This document shows positions 53,779 to 62,653 of a stretch of DNA of 64,000 nucleotides, piece by piece. This DNA comes from Herbidospora mongoliensis. GTDB lineage: Bacteria; Actinomycetota; Actinomycetes; Streptosporangiales; Streptosporangiaceae. Below the pieces are notes generated by a model, which had not been told where the DNA came from, made no database searches, and was given only the letters and a program-made list of their open reading frames with translations. The first letter of the stretch is position 1, and the number at the start of each line of letters is the position of its first letter. The stretch spans positions 124,001 through 188,000 of the forward strand of contig NZ_BBXD01000011.1 of assembly GCF_001570545.1 (NCBI RefSeq). Direction: 5' to 3'. The position numbers and the translations under genes are program-made.

Positions 53779-54333
53779 CCTGAGGAGTCGCACGCAGATC
53801 GCGGTGAACCAGGCCGAGATCACGATGACCCCGGCGGTGAACAGGAGCAGGCTCCAACCGGCTCCGCCCGCCGAGGCCATCGCGGCGAAGCCCGCGATGA
53901 AGAAGATCCCGCCGAGAGCTGAGCCGAGGGCCCAGCCGGGCTCACCCTCGGCGCGGAACCGGCGGGCCAGGACGAGGGCCGCGACCGTGATGGCGGTGAA
54001 GCCGATCGCGCCGCAGACGAAGTGGAGGGTGCCGGAGACGCTCACCTCACTGCCGACGGGGTCGATCGTGAAGATTCCGGCGCCCAGGAGGCTCAGGCCG
54101 TACAGAGAGAAAAGGACCCTGAGCAGCCCGGTGAACGCGGACGCTCCGGCGATGACAGCCAGGCCGGAGAGCGCGAGGTTGGCGACGTGGATCCAGCCGA
54201 GATCGCCCAGGGACAGGGCGCTCCACGGCTCGCGCAGGGGGTCGAAGCCGTCACGGGTGACGATTTCGAGGAGGGAGACGACGACGTAGAAGGGGCCGGC
54301 GAGGGCGCCGAGGGTCAGCATGATTCGGTTCAT
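53743..54333 (-). CDS. DUF998 family membrane protein
   Basis: A 196-residue integral membrane protein from the ATG after GGAGAAGG. About six hydrophobic helices and the DUF998 pattern (GPFYVVVSLLEIVTRDGFDPLR, FTIDPVGSE, HFVCGAIGF) are visible. Function unknown. It is followed from the same side by the TetR gene upstream (48 bases), which may regulate it. Confidence 0.82.
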   Translation of the reverse strand: MNRIMLTLGALAGPFYVVVSLLEIVTRDGFDPLREPWSALSLGDLGWIHVANLALSGLAVIAGASAFTGLLRVLFSLYGLSLLGAGIFTIDPVGSEVSVSGTLHFVCGAIGFTAITVAALVLARRFRAEGEPGWALGSALGGIFFIAGFAAMASAGGAGWSLLLFTAGVIVISAWFTAICVRLLRSPAGAQSAQAR

Positions 54334-54381
54334 GCCTTCTCCTCGAACGGGAACGGCGTTTTTCGACACCTCTAGCCGAAA

Positions 54382-54930
54382 TCAGCCAAACAGGGCCGTC
54401 GCGATCAGGTCGGCCACGACGTCGGCGTCGATCGTGTGGCCGGTCAGGTGGCTGATGCTCTCCTGGTAGAGCAGCACCGCCGCGAACGTCGCCGCCGCTG
54501 CTTCGAGCCGGGCCGCGTCTCCCCGGCCGCCGGGCAGGGCCAGTTCCAGGGCGAACCGGGTCCGGCGGATGATCTCACTGTTCAGGCCGTGGATGCGGTC
54601 CTTCACCGACCGGTGCGTGTCGGCCTCGCGGAACAGGATGCGGCGCATCGACGGCGAGGCCGTCAGGGGGATGCGGCGGGCCAGCCGGGACAGCGCGCGG
54701 GCGGGGTCGTCGGGCTGCGGCTCGGGGTCTTCCTCGGTGACGAGGGTGCGTTCGTCGACCAGGGAGACCAAAACGTCGATCTTGCGGGGGAAGTAGTGGA
54801 ACACGAGCCCTTTGGGCACCCCCGCGACCTGGGCGATGCGGGCGGTCGGGGTGGCGTCGTAGCCGCCGCCGGCGAACAGTTCCTCGGCGGCGTCGAGGAT
54901 CCGGCTGCGCGCGTCCGAAGGGCTGTCCAC
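54382..54930 (-). CDS. TetR-family regulator
   Basis: A 182-residue repressor-type protein. The N-terminal helix-turn-helix (ILDAAEELFAGGGYDATPTA, IAQVAGVPKGLVFHYFPRK) is canonical; the rest is the helical ligand domain. GTG start with no Shine-Dalgarno and a TATGGT-like -10 close upstream, so probably leaderless. It probably controls the DUF998 gene directly downstream or itself; ligand unknown. Confidence 0.85.
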   Translation of the reverse strand: MDSPSDARSRILDAAEELFAGGGYDATPTARIAQVAGVPKGLVFHYFPRKIDVLVSLVDERTLVTEEDPEPQPDDPARALSRLARRIPLTASPSMRRILFREADTHRSVKDRIHGLNSEIIRRTRFALELALPGGRGDAARLEAAAATFAAVLLYQESISHLTGHTIDADVVADLIATALFG

Positions 54931-55000
54931 GCGCCGACCATAACCGTTGTCCCCACCGGCCCGACATGCCGGAAAAGGGATACCCGCCTTACACAAGCGA

Positions 55001-55031
55001 GAAGCCCCCGGGGGCGGGTCCCGAGGGCCTC
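55001..55031 (-). terminator. terminator of the ActP-like operon
   Basis: Arms 55001-55012 and 55020-55031 form a 12-base stem with one G-T pair, one mismatch and a 7-base loop. It starts 19 bases past the symporter stop on the minus strand. Confidence 0.65.
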
Positions 55032-55049
55032 TCTCTCCTGGAGGAGCTA

Positions 55050-56660
55050 TCAGTGGCTGGACGCCTTCTCGGCACCGACGCCGGTGAGGGAGCGGACCTC
55101 CATCTCGGCGTACTTCGACTCGTTGAACTCCTTGCTCATCCGCGTGGCGATGTAGCCGCACAGGAAGCCGATCGGGATCGAGAACAGACCCGGGTTCTCC
55201 ATCGGGAACCAGTGGAAGTCCACGTCCTTGATCAGCGAGGTCGGGCGGCCCGACACGACCGGCGAGAAGATCACCAGGATCAGGGCGGAACCGAGTCCGC
55301 CGTAGATCGAGGCGACCGCGCCGGAGGTGTTGAACCTCTTCCAGAACAGGCTGTAGAGGATCGCGGGCAGGTTGCCCGAGGCCGCGATGGCGAAGGCCAG
55401 GGCGACCAGGAAGGCCACGTTCTGCGCCTGCGCCAGGATGCCCAGGCCGATCGCCACCGCGCCGATGACGAACGCGGAGATGCGGGCGACCAGGATCTCC
55501 TGCTTCTCCGAGACGTTGCCGCGCTTGAAGACGTGCGCGTAGAGGTCGTGGGCGAAGCTGGAGGAGCTGGCGAGGGTCAGACCGGCGACGACCGCGAGGA
55601 TCGTGGCGAAGGCGACGGCGGCGATGACAGCCAGCAGGATCGTGCCGCCGACCTCGCCGAAGATGGCCTCGCCGATCGCCAGGGCGAGCTGTGGCGCCGC
55701 CGTGTTGCCGGCCGGGTTCTCGGCCCTGATCGCGTCGCTGCCGACCATGGCCGCCGCGCCGAAGCCCAGGACCAGGGTGAGCAGGTAGAAGGTGCCGATG
55801 ATGCCGATGCCCCACAGGACCGACTTACGGGCGTCCTTGGCGGTGGGCACGGTGTAGAAGCGGATGAGGATGTGCGGCAGACCCGCCGTACCGAGAACCA
55901 GAGCAAGGCCCAAGCTGATCAGGTCGAACTTGCCCCAGATGCCCTGGGCCTCGGTGCCGTAGCGCAGGCCCGGCTCCAGGAAGGCCGCGGCCTTCCCGCT
56001 CTTCTCCGCGGCCTCGCCCATCAGGCCGGACAGGTTGAAGCCGTACTTGCCCAGGACCAGCAGGGTCACCAGGGTCGCGCCGCTCATCAGCAGCACGGCC
56101 TTGACGATCTGGACCCAGGTGGTGCCCTTCATGCCGCCGACGACGACGTACACGATCATCAGGATGCCGACGCCGACGATGGTCAGCGCCTTGCCCGAGT
56201 CGGAGGTGATGCCGAGCAGCAGGCCGACCAGGGCGCCCGCGCCGACCATCTGGGCGAGCAGGTAGAAGATCGACACCACGATGGTGGAGACGCCGGCGGC
56301 GGTGCGGACGGGCCGGGGGCTCATCCGGAAGGCCAGCACGTCGGCCATCGTGTACTTGCCGGAGTTCCGCATCAGCTCGGCGACCAGCAGCAGCGCGACG
56401 AGCCACGCCACCAGGAAGCCGATGGAGTAGAGGAAGCCGTCGTAGCCGTAGAGGGCGATCAGGCCGGCGATGCCGAGGAACGAGGCGGCCGACATGTAGT
56501 CGCCGCCGATGGCCAGGCCGTTCTGCGCCGCGCTGAACGAGCGCCCGCCGGCGTAGTAGTCGGCCGCGGTCTTGTTCTGGCGGCTGGCCCAGAAGGTGAT
56601 TCCCAGCGTCCCGACCACGAAGAGCAGGAACAGGACGGTGGCGAGTGTCGTGTGGCTCAT
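55050..56660 (-). CDS. actP: ActP-like cation/acetate symporter (SSS family)
   Basis: A 536-residue membrane protein with about 13 spans. Family signatures include DYYAGGRSFSAAQNGLAIGGDYMSA near the N-terminus and GTAGLPHILIRFYTVPTAKDARKS. It follows the DUF485 gene directly, as yjcH-actP does in other bacteria, which supports acetate or short organic acid uptake with sodium or protons. A Crp-like site lies upstream of the pair. Confidence 0.88.
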   Translation of the reverse strand: MSHTTLATVLFLLFVVGTLGITFWASRQNKTAADYYAGGRSFSAAQNGLAIGGDYMSAASFLGIAGLIALYGYDGFLYSIGFLVAWLVALLLVAELMRNSGKYTMADVLAFRMSPRPVRTAAGVSTIVVSIFYLLAQMVGAGALVGLLLGITSDSGKALTIVGVGILMIVYVVVGGMKGTTWVQIVKAVLLMSGATLVTLLVLGKYGFNLSGLMGEAAEKSGKAAAFLEPGLRYGTEAQGIWGKFDLISLGLALVLGTAGLPHILIRFYTVPTAKDARKSVLWGIGIIGTFYLLTLVLGFGAAAMVGSDAIRAENPAGNTAAPQLALAIGEAIFGEVGGTILLAVIAAVAFATILAVVAGLTLASSSSFAHDLYAHVFKRGNVSEKQEILVARISAFVIGAVAIGLGILAQAQNVAFLVALAFAIAASGNLPAILYSLFWKRFNTSGAVASIYGGLGSALILVIFSPVVSGRPTSLIKDVDFHWFPMENPGLFSIPIGFLCGYIATRMSKEFNESKYAEMEVRSLTGVGAEKASSH

Positions 56661-56990
56661 TTACTTCTCCACCTTCTCGATCTCACCGCGAAGCTCGTCG
56701 GCCAGGGGGTCGAGCTTGGCGGCCGAATGCCGTGCGTACGCCCACGAGATGGCGAAGGTGGAAACGAACTGGAGCAGTCCGAAGATCAACGCGATGTTGA
56801 TGTTGCCCAGCACTTTGATGGCCATGAAGTCGCGCGCGAACGCGGACAGCACGACGTACAGCAGGTACCAAACCAAAAAGGCGACCGTCATCGGGAACGC
56901 CCATGAGCGATAGCGCCGGCGCAGCTCCTGGAACCGATCCGTCGCTCTTATCTGCTCATATACCGACGAGTCATGATGCTGAGTCGTCAC
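56661..56990 (-). CDS. yjcH: DUF485 (YjcH-like) small membrane protein
   Basis: A 109-residue protein; GTG after GGGAGG. Two membrane spans (MTVAFLVWYLLYVVLSAFA and INIALIFGLLQFVSTFAISWAY) and the DUF485 motif RSWAFPMT/ DFMAIKVLGNIN are visible. It is always linked to ActP-type symporters and is probably an accessory subunit. Its stop abuts the symporter start. Confidence 0.88.
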   Translation of the reverse strand: MTTQHHDSSVYEQIRATDRFQELRRRYRSWAFPMTVAFLVWYLLYVVLSAFARDFMAIKVLGNINIALIFGLLQFVSTFAISWAYARHSAAKLDPLADELRGEIEKVEK

Positions 56991-57004
56991 GAGACCTCCC
57001 ACGC

Positions 57005-57020
57005 TGTGATCTGGATCACC
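57005..57020. promoter_or_regulatory. Crp-like site before the yjcH-actP operon
   Basis: TGTGATCTGGATCACC fits TGTGA-N6-TCACA except for the final base and contains the perfect dyad GTGATC-TG-GATCAC. It ends 15 bases upstream of the GTG, so it would overlap the transcription start or leader. Confidence 0.55.
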
Positions 57021-57174
57021 CACAAGGTAGGAGTGGACGCTACCTCCGGAGGAGATACGGAGACCCGTCCTTCGCCGAGCCGACGAGCAAAGGCGCTCAG
57101 TGTTGTACGGCTTGCGCCGAATGGTCCCCTATCCACGACGAACGGCAGCCTTTTCGGCCGACCTCAACTGTCCG

Positions 57175-58662
57175 TTATGACGACCGTGGACGCCAATCGC
57201 CCCGGTCCACGTCAAGTGTCTCGGGTGTGTGGAGACGTACCATCGTGCGCGTCACGTTGGGCGGCACCCGGGCGGGGGTGAGCAGCGAGACGACGACCAT
57301 GACGGAGAACGAGATCGGCACCGTCCAGGCGGCCGGCTGGGCCAGCAACGCCCCGGCCCACCCACCGTGCGGCCCGCCCACGATGGTCACGAGCCCGGCC
57401 ACCGCCGCGAGCCCGCCTCCGGCCAGCAGTCCGGCCACCGCGCCCGACGTGGTGAGCCGCCGCCACCAGATGCCGAGCACGAGCAGCGGGCAGAACGACG
57501 AGGCCGCCACCGCGAACGCCAGCCCGACGACGTCGGCCACCGGCAGCGCCCGCGCGATGACCGCCAGCCCGAACGGCACCGCGACCCCGATGACGGTCGC
57601 CACCCGGAACGACCGCACGCCGTCGGTGAACCGCAGGATGTCCTGCCCCAGCACACCCGCGACCGAGACGGCCAGCCCCGACGAGGTGGACAGGAACGCC
57701 GCGAACGCCCCGCCGGTGACCAGCGCGGTCAGCAGCTCCCCCGCGACCCCGCCGACGAGATGCCCCGGCAGCGCCAGCACCACGGAGTCGGGCCCGTCGA
57801 GCGGCGGCAGGTAGACCCGGCCGAGATAGCCGTAGATCGACGGCAGCAGGTAGAAGGCTCCCAGCAGCGACAGCACAACCAGGGTGGTCCGCCGGGCGGC
57901 CCGTCCGTCGGGGTTGGTGTAGAACCGCACGAGCACGTGCGGCAGCCCCATCGTGCCCAGGAAAGTGGCCAGGATCAGCGAATACGTCGCGTAGACGGGA
58001 TGTTCCCGCCCGTGCAGCGGCAGCGCCCAGGGGTCGCCCGGCTGGAGCCCCGGCGACCCGTCGGCCCGCCACGCCAGCAGCATGAACACGAGCGGCACGG
58101 CCAGCGCAGTCAGCTTCAGCCAATACTGGAACGCCTGCACGAACGTGATCGACTTCATCCCGCCCGAGAGCACGTTCACCGCGACGACGCCCGCGACCAG
58201 CAGCCCACCGGCCCACGAGGGCGCCCCGGTGATCGCCCGGAAGACCATGCCGGCGCTCTGGAACTGCGGCATCAGATAGAGCCACCCGATGAGCACGACG
58301 AGCACGCTCGACACGCGCCGCACCACCATCGACTCCAGCCGCGCCTCGGCGAAGTCGGGCAGCGTGTACGCCCCCGACCGCCGCAGCGGCGCCGACACCA
58401 GCACCAGCAGCACTAGGTAGCCGCCGGTCCACCCGACCGGCAGCCACAGCATGTCCGCGCCGTAGGTGAGGATGAGCCCGGCGATGCCCAGGAACGAGGC
58501 CGCCGACAGATACTCCCCGCCGATCGCCGAGGCGTTCCAGAGCGGGGTGACGGTCCGCGAGGCGACGTAGAAGTCAGAGGTGGTCCGCGAGACCCTGACC
58601 CCGAACGCCCCGATCAACACCGCCGCGAGCACCACCAGCACGATCGCGACGAGGGAACTCAA
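57175..58662 (-). CDS. second sodium/solute symporter (SSS family)
   Basis: A 495-residue membrane protein. The TTG start follows GGAGGG and overlaps the stop of the small upstream gene (TTGA). Hallmarks: DFYVASRTVTPLWNASAIGGEYLSA and GTMGLPHVLVRFYTNPDGRAARR, close to the ActP pattern. Substrate probably a monocarboxylate. It is in one operon with its small partner and the LytTR regulator, suggesting induction by an extracellular organic acid. Confidence 0.85.
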   Translation of the reverse strand: MSSLVAIVLVVLAAVLIGAFGVRVSRTTSDFYVASRTVTPLWNASAIGGEYLSAASFLGIAGLILTYGADMLWLPVGWTGGYLVLLVLVSAPLRRSGAYTLPDFAEARLESMVVRRVSSVLVVLIGWLYLMPQFQSAGMVFRAITGAPSWAGGLLVAGVVAVNVLSGGMKSITFVQAFQYWLKLTALAVPLVFMLLAWRADGSPGLQPGDPWALPLHGREHPVYATYSLILATFLGTMGLPHVLVRFYTNPDGRAARRTTLVVLSLLGAFYLLPSIYGYLGRVYLPPLDGPDSVVLALPGHLVGGVAGELLTALVTGGAFAAFLSTSSGLAVSVAGVLGQDILRFTDGVRSFRVATVIGVAVPFGLAVIARALPVADVVGLAFAVAASSFCPLLVLGIWWRRLTTSGAVAGLLAGGGLAAVAGLVTIVGGPHGGWAGALLAQPAAWTVPISFSVMVVVSLLTPARVPPNVTRTMVRLHTPETLDVDRGDWRPRSS

Positions 58663-59027
58663 TCGCCCTCCACCAGCTCGGCGAACCGCCGTTCGTTGCG
58701 TTCGGCCGCCCTGACGTACAGCCAGGCCCCGATGACGAACGCGGGGTAGATGAGCCCGGCGAGCACCAGCCACGGCAGCGGCAGCCCCAGCACGACGACC
58801 TCGCGCAGCGACGGGACCAGCAGGAACAGTAAGGGCAGCCCCCCTATGACACAGGCCAGCAGCGTGCAGACGAACAGGGCCAGCCGCAACTGCGTGCGGA
58901 TCAGCGAGCTCATGTAGACCTCGCCGAGCCGGGTCTGCTCGTCGATCTCCCGGGTGACGGGATAGCGGGGCCGCCGCGCGGCGCTCGTGCGCGGGCTGGT
59001 GACGGTCTCCCGGCGGGACTTGGTCAT
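58659..59027 (-). CDS. small membrane partner of the second symporter (DUF485-like)
   Basis: A 122-residue protein with two membrane spans (LALFVCTLLACVIGGLPLLFL and LVLAGLIYPAFVIGAWLYV) after a basic, polar N-terminal region of about 45 residues. Position and topology parallel the DUF485-ActP pair. ATGA overlap with the LytTR gene upstream and TTGA overlap with the symporter downstream show strong coupling. Confidence 0.75.
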   Translation of the reverse strand: MTKSRRETVTSPRTSAARRPRYPVTREIDEQTRLGEVYMSSLIRTQLRLALFVCTLLACVIGGLPLLFLLVPSLREVVVLGLPLPWLVLAGLIYPAFVIGAWLYVRAAERNERRFAELVEGD

Positions 59028-59776
59028 TGGTCGGGCTTGGCCCGGCGGGCGCGCCGCACCAGCAGGTCGCGGAGTTCGCGGGTGTGGCGGCGGCTGACGG
59101 GGATCTCGGTGTCACCGATGCGGACCACGCAGCGGCCCGAGTCGATGTGCAGCTCGTCGATGTGCTTGACCGCGACGAGATGGCTGCGGTGCACGCGCAG
59201 GAACCCCGCCGAGGCCCAGCGTTCCTCGAGGGCGGCGAGCGGGATGCGGACGAGATGACTGCCGGTGGCCGTGTGGAGGCGGGCGTAGTCGCCACGGGCC
59301 TCCACGTAACGCACCTCGGTGGAGGCGACGAACCGGGTCACCCCGCCCAGCTCGACCGGGATGGTGTCGCTGGTCTCCGGCTCGGTGTAGGCCTCGCTGC
59401 CCGCGCAGACACGCCGGATCGCCTCGGCCAGACGATCGGGCCGCACCGGCTTGAGCAGGTAGTCTTCGGCCTTCAGCTCGAAGGCGTCGACGGCGTGGTC
59501 CTCATAGGCCGTCACGAAGACGACCTTCGGCGGACGCGAGAACTGGGTGAGCAACCGCCCCAGCACCACCCCGTCGAGCCCGCGCATGCGGATGTCGAGG
59601 AACACCGCGTCGATGGGGCGGCCTTCGGCCATGGCCCGGTCGAGCAGCTTCAGCGCGGCGGCCCCGTCGCGGGCGGTCTGCACCTCGCCGATACGGGGAT
59701 CGGCGCGCAGGAGATAGGCCAGATCTTCAAGGGCGTGCTGTTCATCATCCACAGCAAGCACCCGCAAGCCGCTCAC
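59024..59776 (-). CDS. LytTR-family response regulator
   Basis: A 250-residue protein. Receiver domain (residues 1-120) with phospho-acceptor aspartate in AVFLDIRMRG and lysine in YLLKPVRP; LytTR DNA-binding domain at about 150-245 (RYVEARGDYARLHTATGSHL, FLRVHRSHLVAV). GTG start after AAGGGA. Pairs with the LytS-like kinase encoded 210 bases upstream and leads the operon with the small membrane protein and symporter. Confidence 0.9.
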   Translation of the reverse strand: MSGLRVLAVDDEQHALEDLAYLLRADPRIGEVQTARDGAAALKLLDRAMAEGRPIDAVFLDIRMRGLDGVVLGRLLTQFSRPPKVVFVTAYEDHAVDAFELKAEDYLLKPVRPDRLAEAIRRVCAGSEAYTEPETSDTIPVELGGVTRFVASTEVRYVEARGDYARLHTATGSHLVRIPLAALEERWASAGFLRVHRSHLVAVKHIDELHIDSGRCVVRIGDTEIPVSRRHTRELRDLLVRRARRAKPDQ

Positions 59777-59986
59777 GTGTTATCCCTTCACTCGATGAGT
59801 CCCTAGAGCGTGATAAATCAGCATTTGGAAGTCAATGAATCGTCACAACGAAAACTTTTTCTCTGTTACGGCCCCGCCCACCGGGCCCCGACCACCGCCC
59901 CCGGCTCGCACCGTGAGCGGCGCCAACCACTCGCTCCCGGTTCGCCCGGCGACGAGCGATCCATGACCATCCGAGTGGATCGTTCG
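59777..59986. other. spacer between kinase and regulator genes, with repeat copy C
   Basis: 210 bases without a gene. Contains repeat copy C and, nearer the regulator, an AT-rich stretch likely to hold its promoter. Confidence 0.5.
59861..59942 (+). repeat. dispersed intergenic repeat, copy C
   Basis: Begins with a T-run and CTCTGTTACGGCCCCGCCC and ends GCGCCAACCACTCGCTCCCGG. Resembles copies A and B, sharing GTTACGGC, CACCG/CCCCGG words, GCACCGT and the GCGCC...CGCTCCCGG end. Here it is antisense to both flanking genes, so it is not a terminator for them. Confidence 0.55.
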
Positions 59987-61162
59987 CTAGCGGACGGCCA
60001 CCCCCGGCCGGTATTTCGGCATGCGCATGGCGACCTTCGTCCCGGCGCCCTTGCCCGTCTCGACGACCAGCCCGAACTCGTCACCGTAGACCTGGCGGAG
60101 CCGCTCGTCGACGTTGGCCAGGCCGACGCCCGTCGCGCGCTCCTCCCCCGCGAGCACCTTTCTGAGGTGTTCGGGGTCCATCCCGAGCCCGTCGTCCTCG
60201 ACGGTGATCGAGCACTCCGCCCCGGCGTCCTCGGCGATGATCGTGATCCGCCCGACGCCCGGCTTGCTTTCGAGCCCGTGCCGGACCGCGTTCTCCACGA
60301 GCGGCTGGATGCACAGGAACGGCACCGCGACAGCCAGCACCTCGGGCGCGATCCGCAGCGTGACCTGCAACTGGTCGCCGAACCGGGCCCGCTCCAGCGT
60401 GAGGTAGCGGTCGATCGACCGCAGCTCCTCGGCGAGCGTGGTGTAGTCGCCGTGCCTCCGGAACGAATAACGCGTGAAGTCGGCGAAGTCGATCAGGAGC
60501 TCCCGGGCGCGCTCCGGGTCGGTCCGCACGAACGAGGCGATCGTCGTGAGGGAGTTGTAGATGAAGTGGGGCGAGATCTGGGCCCGGAGGGCTCGTACCT
60601 CAGCCTCCATGAGCAGCGTGCGCGACCGGTCGAGTTCCGCGAGCGCGAGCTGCGAGTCCACCCACCGCGCCACTTCCTGCACGGCCCGGACCAGACCGGC
60701 GGAGGTGTGGTCGCCGTAGGCGGCCAGCGAGCCCACCACCCGCTCGTCGGTGGTGAGCGGGACGACCACCGCGTGCCTGATCGGGCATTCGGGCAGCGTG
60801 CAGGAGAGCTGGAGGACCTGGATGCGGCCGTCCGCGAGCGTGCTCTTGGCGTGGTCGAACGCCTCGCGCGCGTGGTGGTCGCCGGTCCCGTCGTAGACCA
60901 GCAACTCCTCGGCGTTGGTGATCGCTATCGCCGGTGAACCGAGGAGTTGCCGCAGATGACGTGAAGCCTTCAGCACACCCGCCTGGGTGAGCCCGGCCCG
61001 GAGCGGGGGCGCCGCGAGACTGGCGGTGTGCAGGGTCTCGAACGTGGCCCGTTCGGCCGGCCCGCTGCCGAGCTCCCGGCGGCCGCGCAGCACTCGCCAG
61101 AGCACGACCGCAGGGACACCGACCAGGGCTACGACCACCAGGACGGCGACCAGGGGCTCCAC
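59987..61162 (-). CDS. LytS-like sensor histidine kinase
   Basis: A 391-residue kinase. One N-terminal membrane span (VAVLVVVALVGVPAVVLWRVL), a GAF-like sensor region with CTLPECPIRHAVVVPL, then the His_kinase domain (RAQISPHFIYNSLTTIASF with phospho-acceptor histidine) and an ATPase domain (PLVENAVRHGLE, VEDDGLGMD, GVGLANVDERL). GTG start; 10 bases after the dctA stop, so cotranscribed with dctA. It is the probable partner of the LytTR regulator downstream. Similar pairs sense pyruvate or other acids. Confidence 0.88.
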   Translation of the reverse strand: MEPLVAVLVVVALVGVPAVVLWRVLRGRRELGSGPAERATFETLHTASLAAPPLRAGLTQAGVLKASRHLRQLLGSPAIAITNAEELLVYDGTGDHHAREAFDHAKSTLADGRIQVLQLSCTLPECPIRHAVVVPLTTDERVVGSLAAYGDHTSAGLVRAVQEVARWVDSQLALAELDRSRTLLMEAEVRALRAQISPHFIYNSLTTIASFVRTDPERARELLIDFADFTRYSFRRHGDYTTLAEELRSIDRYLTLERARFGDQLQVTLRIAPEVLAVAVPFLCIQPLVENAVRHGLESKPGVGRITIIAEDAGAECSITVEDDGLGMDPEHLRKVLAGEERATGVGLANVDERLRQVYGDEFGLVVETGKGAGTKVAMRMPKYRPGVAVR

Positions 61163-61172
61163 GTCGCGAACC

Positions 61173-62540
61173 CTACCGGACCGGTTCGGGAACCTTCTCT
61201 TCTGAGACGTTTTCGTGCTCATCGTCCAGCAGCGTGGTCTCGTCGAACGGATCGCGGCCGGAGAGCACCTCCTGAGCCCGTTCCCGGTCGAACTCCCCGG
61301 TCCAGCTCCCGATGAGGACGGTCGCGACGGCGTTCCCGGCGAAGTTGGTCAGCGCGCGGGCCTCCGACATGAACCGGTCGATGCCGACGATGAGCCCGAC
61401 CCCGTCGACCAGCTCGGGCCGGTGCGACTGCAGCCCACTGGCGAGCGTGGCGAGGCCCGCGCCGGTGACCCCGGCCGCGCCCTTGGACGCGATCATCATG
61501 AAGACCAGCAGCGAGACCTGCTCACCGAACGACAGAGGAGCCCCGGTCGCGCTGGCCACGAACAGGGTGGCCATCGTCAGGTAGATCGCGGTCCCGTCGA
61601 GGTTGAACGAGTAGCCGGTCGGCACGGTGATGCCGACGACCGGACGGCTGACCCCGAGGTGCTCCATCTTCGCGATCAGCCGCGGCAGCGCCGACTCGGA
61701 CGAGGAGGTCGACAGGATCAGCAGGAACTCCCGCCGCAGATACCCGAACAGCGACAGGATGTTGACCCGCGCGACCAGACGCAGCATCGGCCCGAGCACC
61801 AGGAACACGAACAGCAGACAGGTCGCGTAGAAGCTGAGCATGATCACGCCGAGACTGGTCAGCGCGTCGACCCCGGTGGCGCCGACCACCGCCGCCATCG
61901 CCCCGAACGCGCCGACCGGCGCGGCCCACATGATCATGGCGAGGATGCGGAAGACGAGCCGCTGGATGTGCTCGATCCCGTTGAGGATCGGCTTCGCCCG
62001 CGACCCCATGGCCTGAAGGGCGAACCCGGCGAGCAGCGCGACCAGCAGCGTCTGCAGCACCGACCCCTCGGTGAACGCCGACACGAGGGTGGCGGGGATG
62101 ATGCCGAGCAGGAACGTGACGGTGTCGCTCTCCCCGCCCTTGGCCGCCTCGGCCGCCGCGGCCTCACGCGCCGAGTCGGTAAGCTGCAGGCCCTGTCCGG
62201 GGTCGACGATGTTGCCCACGATCAGGCCGATCGCGAGGGCGACCGTCGACATCACCAGGAAGTATCCGAGGGCGAGCCCGCCGACCCGGCCGACCTTGGC
62301 GGCTTTGGCGACCGAGCCGATGCCGAGCACGATGGTGCAGAAGATGATCGGGCTGATCATCATCTTGATCAACGCCACGAAGGCGGTGCCCAGCGGCTTC
62401 AGCGCGACCCCGAGGTCCGGGGCGATGAATCCGACGGCGATCCCGGCGACGGCCGCGACGATGACCGCGAGATAGAGGTAACGGGTCTTGTCGCGCCGCT
62501 CGGGGGCTGCTGCCTGGGGGGACTCCGCTGGTGCGGACAT
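61173..62540 (-). CDS. dctA: DctA-like C4-dicarboxylate/proton (sodium) symporter
   Basis: A 455-residue membrane protein of the DAACS family. The serine-rich loop ILSTSSSESALPRLI, the MMIASKGAAGVTGAG motif and GYSFNLDGTAIYLT are all present. Substrates would be succinate, fumarate or malate. It heads the minus-strand operon containing the LytS-like kinase and is divergent from a DcuS/CitA-like kinase. Confidence 0.9.
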   Translation of the reverse strand: MSAPAESPQAAAPERRDKTRYLYLAVIVAAVAGIAVGFIAPDLGVALKPLGTAFVALIKMMISPIIFCTIVLGIGSVAKAAKVGRVGGLALGYFLVMSTVALAIGLIVGNIVDPGQGLQLTDSAREAAAAEAAKGGESDTVTFLLGIIPATLVSAFTEGSVLQTLLVALLAGFALQAMGSRAKPILNGIEHIQRLVFRILAMIMWAAPVGAFGAMAAVVGATGVDALTSLGVIMLSFYATCLLFVFLVLGPMLRLVARVNILSLFGYLRREFLLILSTSSSESALPRLIAKMEHLGVSRPVVGITVPTGYSFNLDGTAIYLTMATLFVASATGAPLSFGEQVSLLVFMMIASKGAAGVTGAGLATLASGLQSHRPELVDGVGLIVGIDRFMSEARALTNFAGNAVATVLIGSWTGEFDRERAQEVLSGRDPFDETTLLDDEHENVSEEKVPEPVR

Positions 62541-62590
62541 GGCAATTCACTCTCCCTGGGTTGTTCGATGGGCCGACTATCTGCCCGGGG

Positions 62591-62606
62591 AGTGACCTGG
62601 GTCACT
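62591..62606. promoter_or_regulatory. Crp-like dyad between dctA and the sensor kinase
   Basis: AGTGACCTGGGTCACT is a 7-bp-arm dyad fitting GTGA-N6-TCAC, about 50 bases from both divergent starts. It shares the TG centre with the site at 57005-57020. Confidence 0.55.
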
Positions 62607-62653
62607 ATTGCGTACATTTCGTTCACTGGACTGAGTCAGGAGAGGTGAAGGCG

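Noticed and set aside
57175-59295. A 706-residue fusion reading through the small membrane protein into the second symporter
   Set aside because: The upstream part is an off-frame reading of two real genes. The TTG at 58662 with a good ribosome-binding site and TTGA overlap is the proper start.
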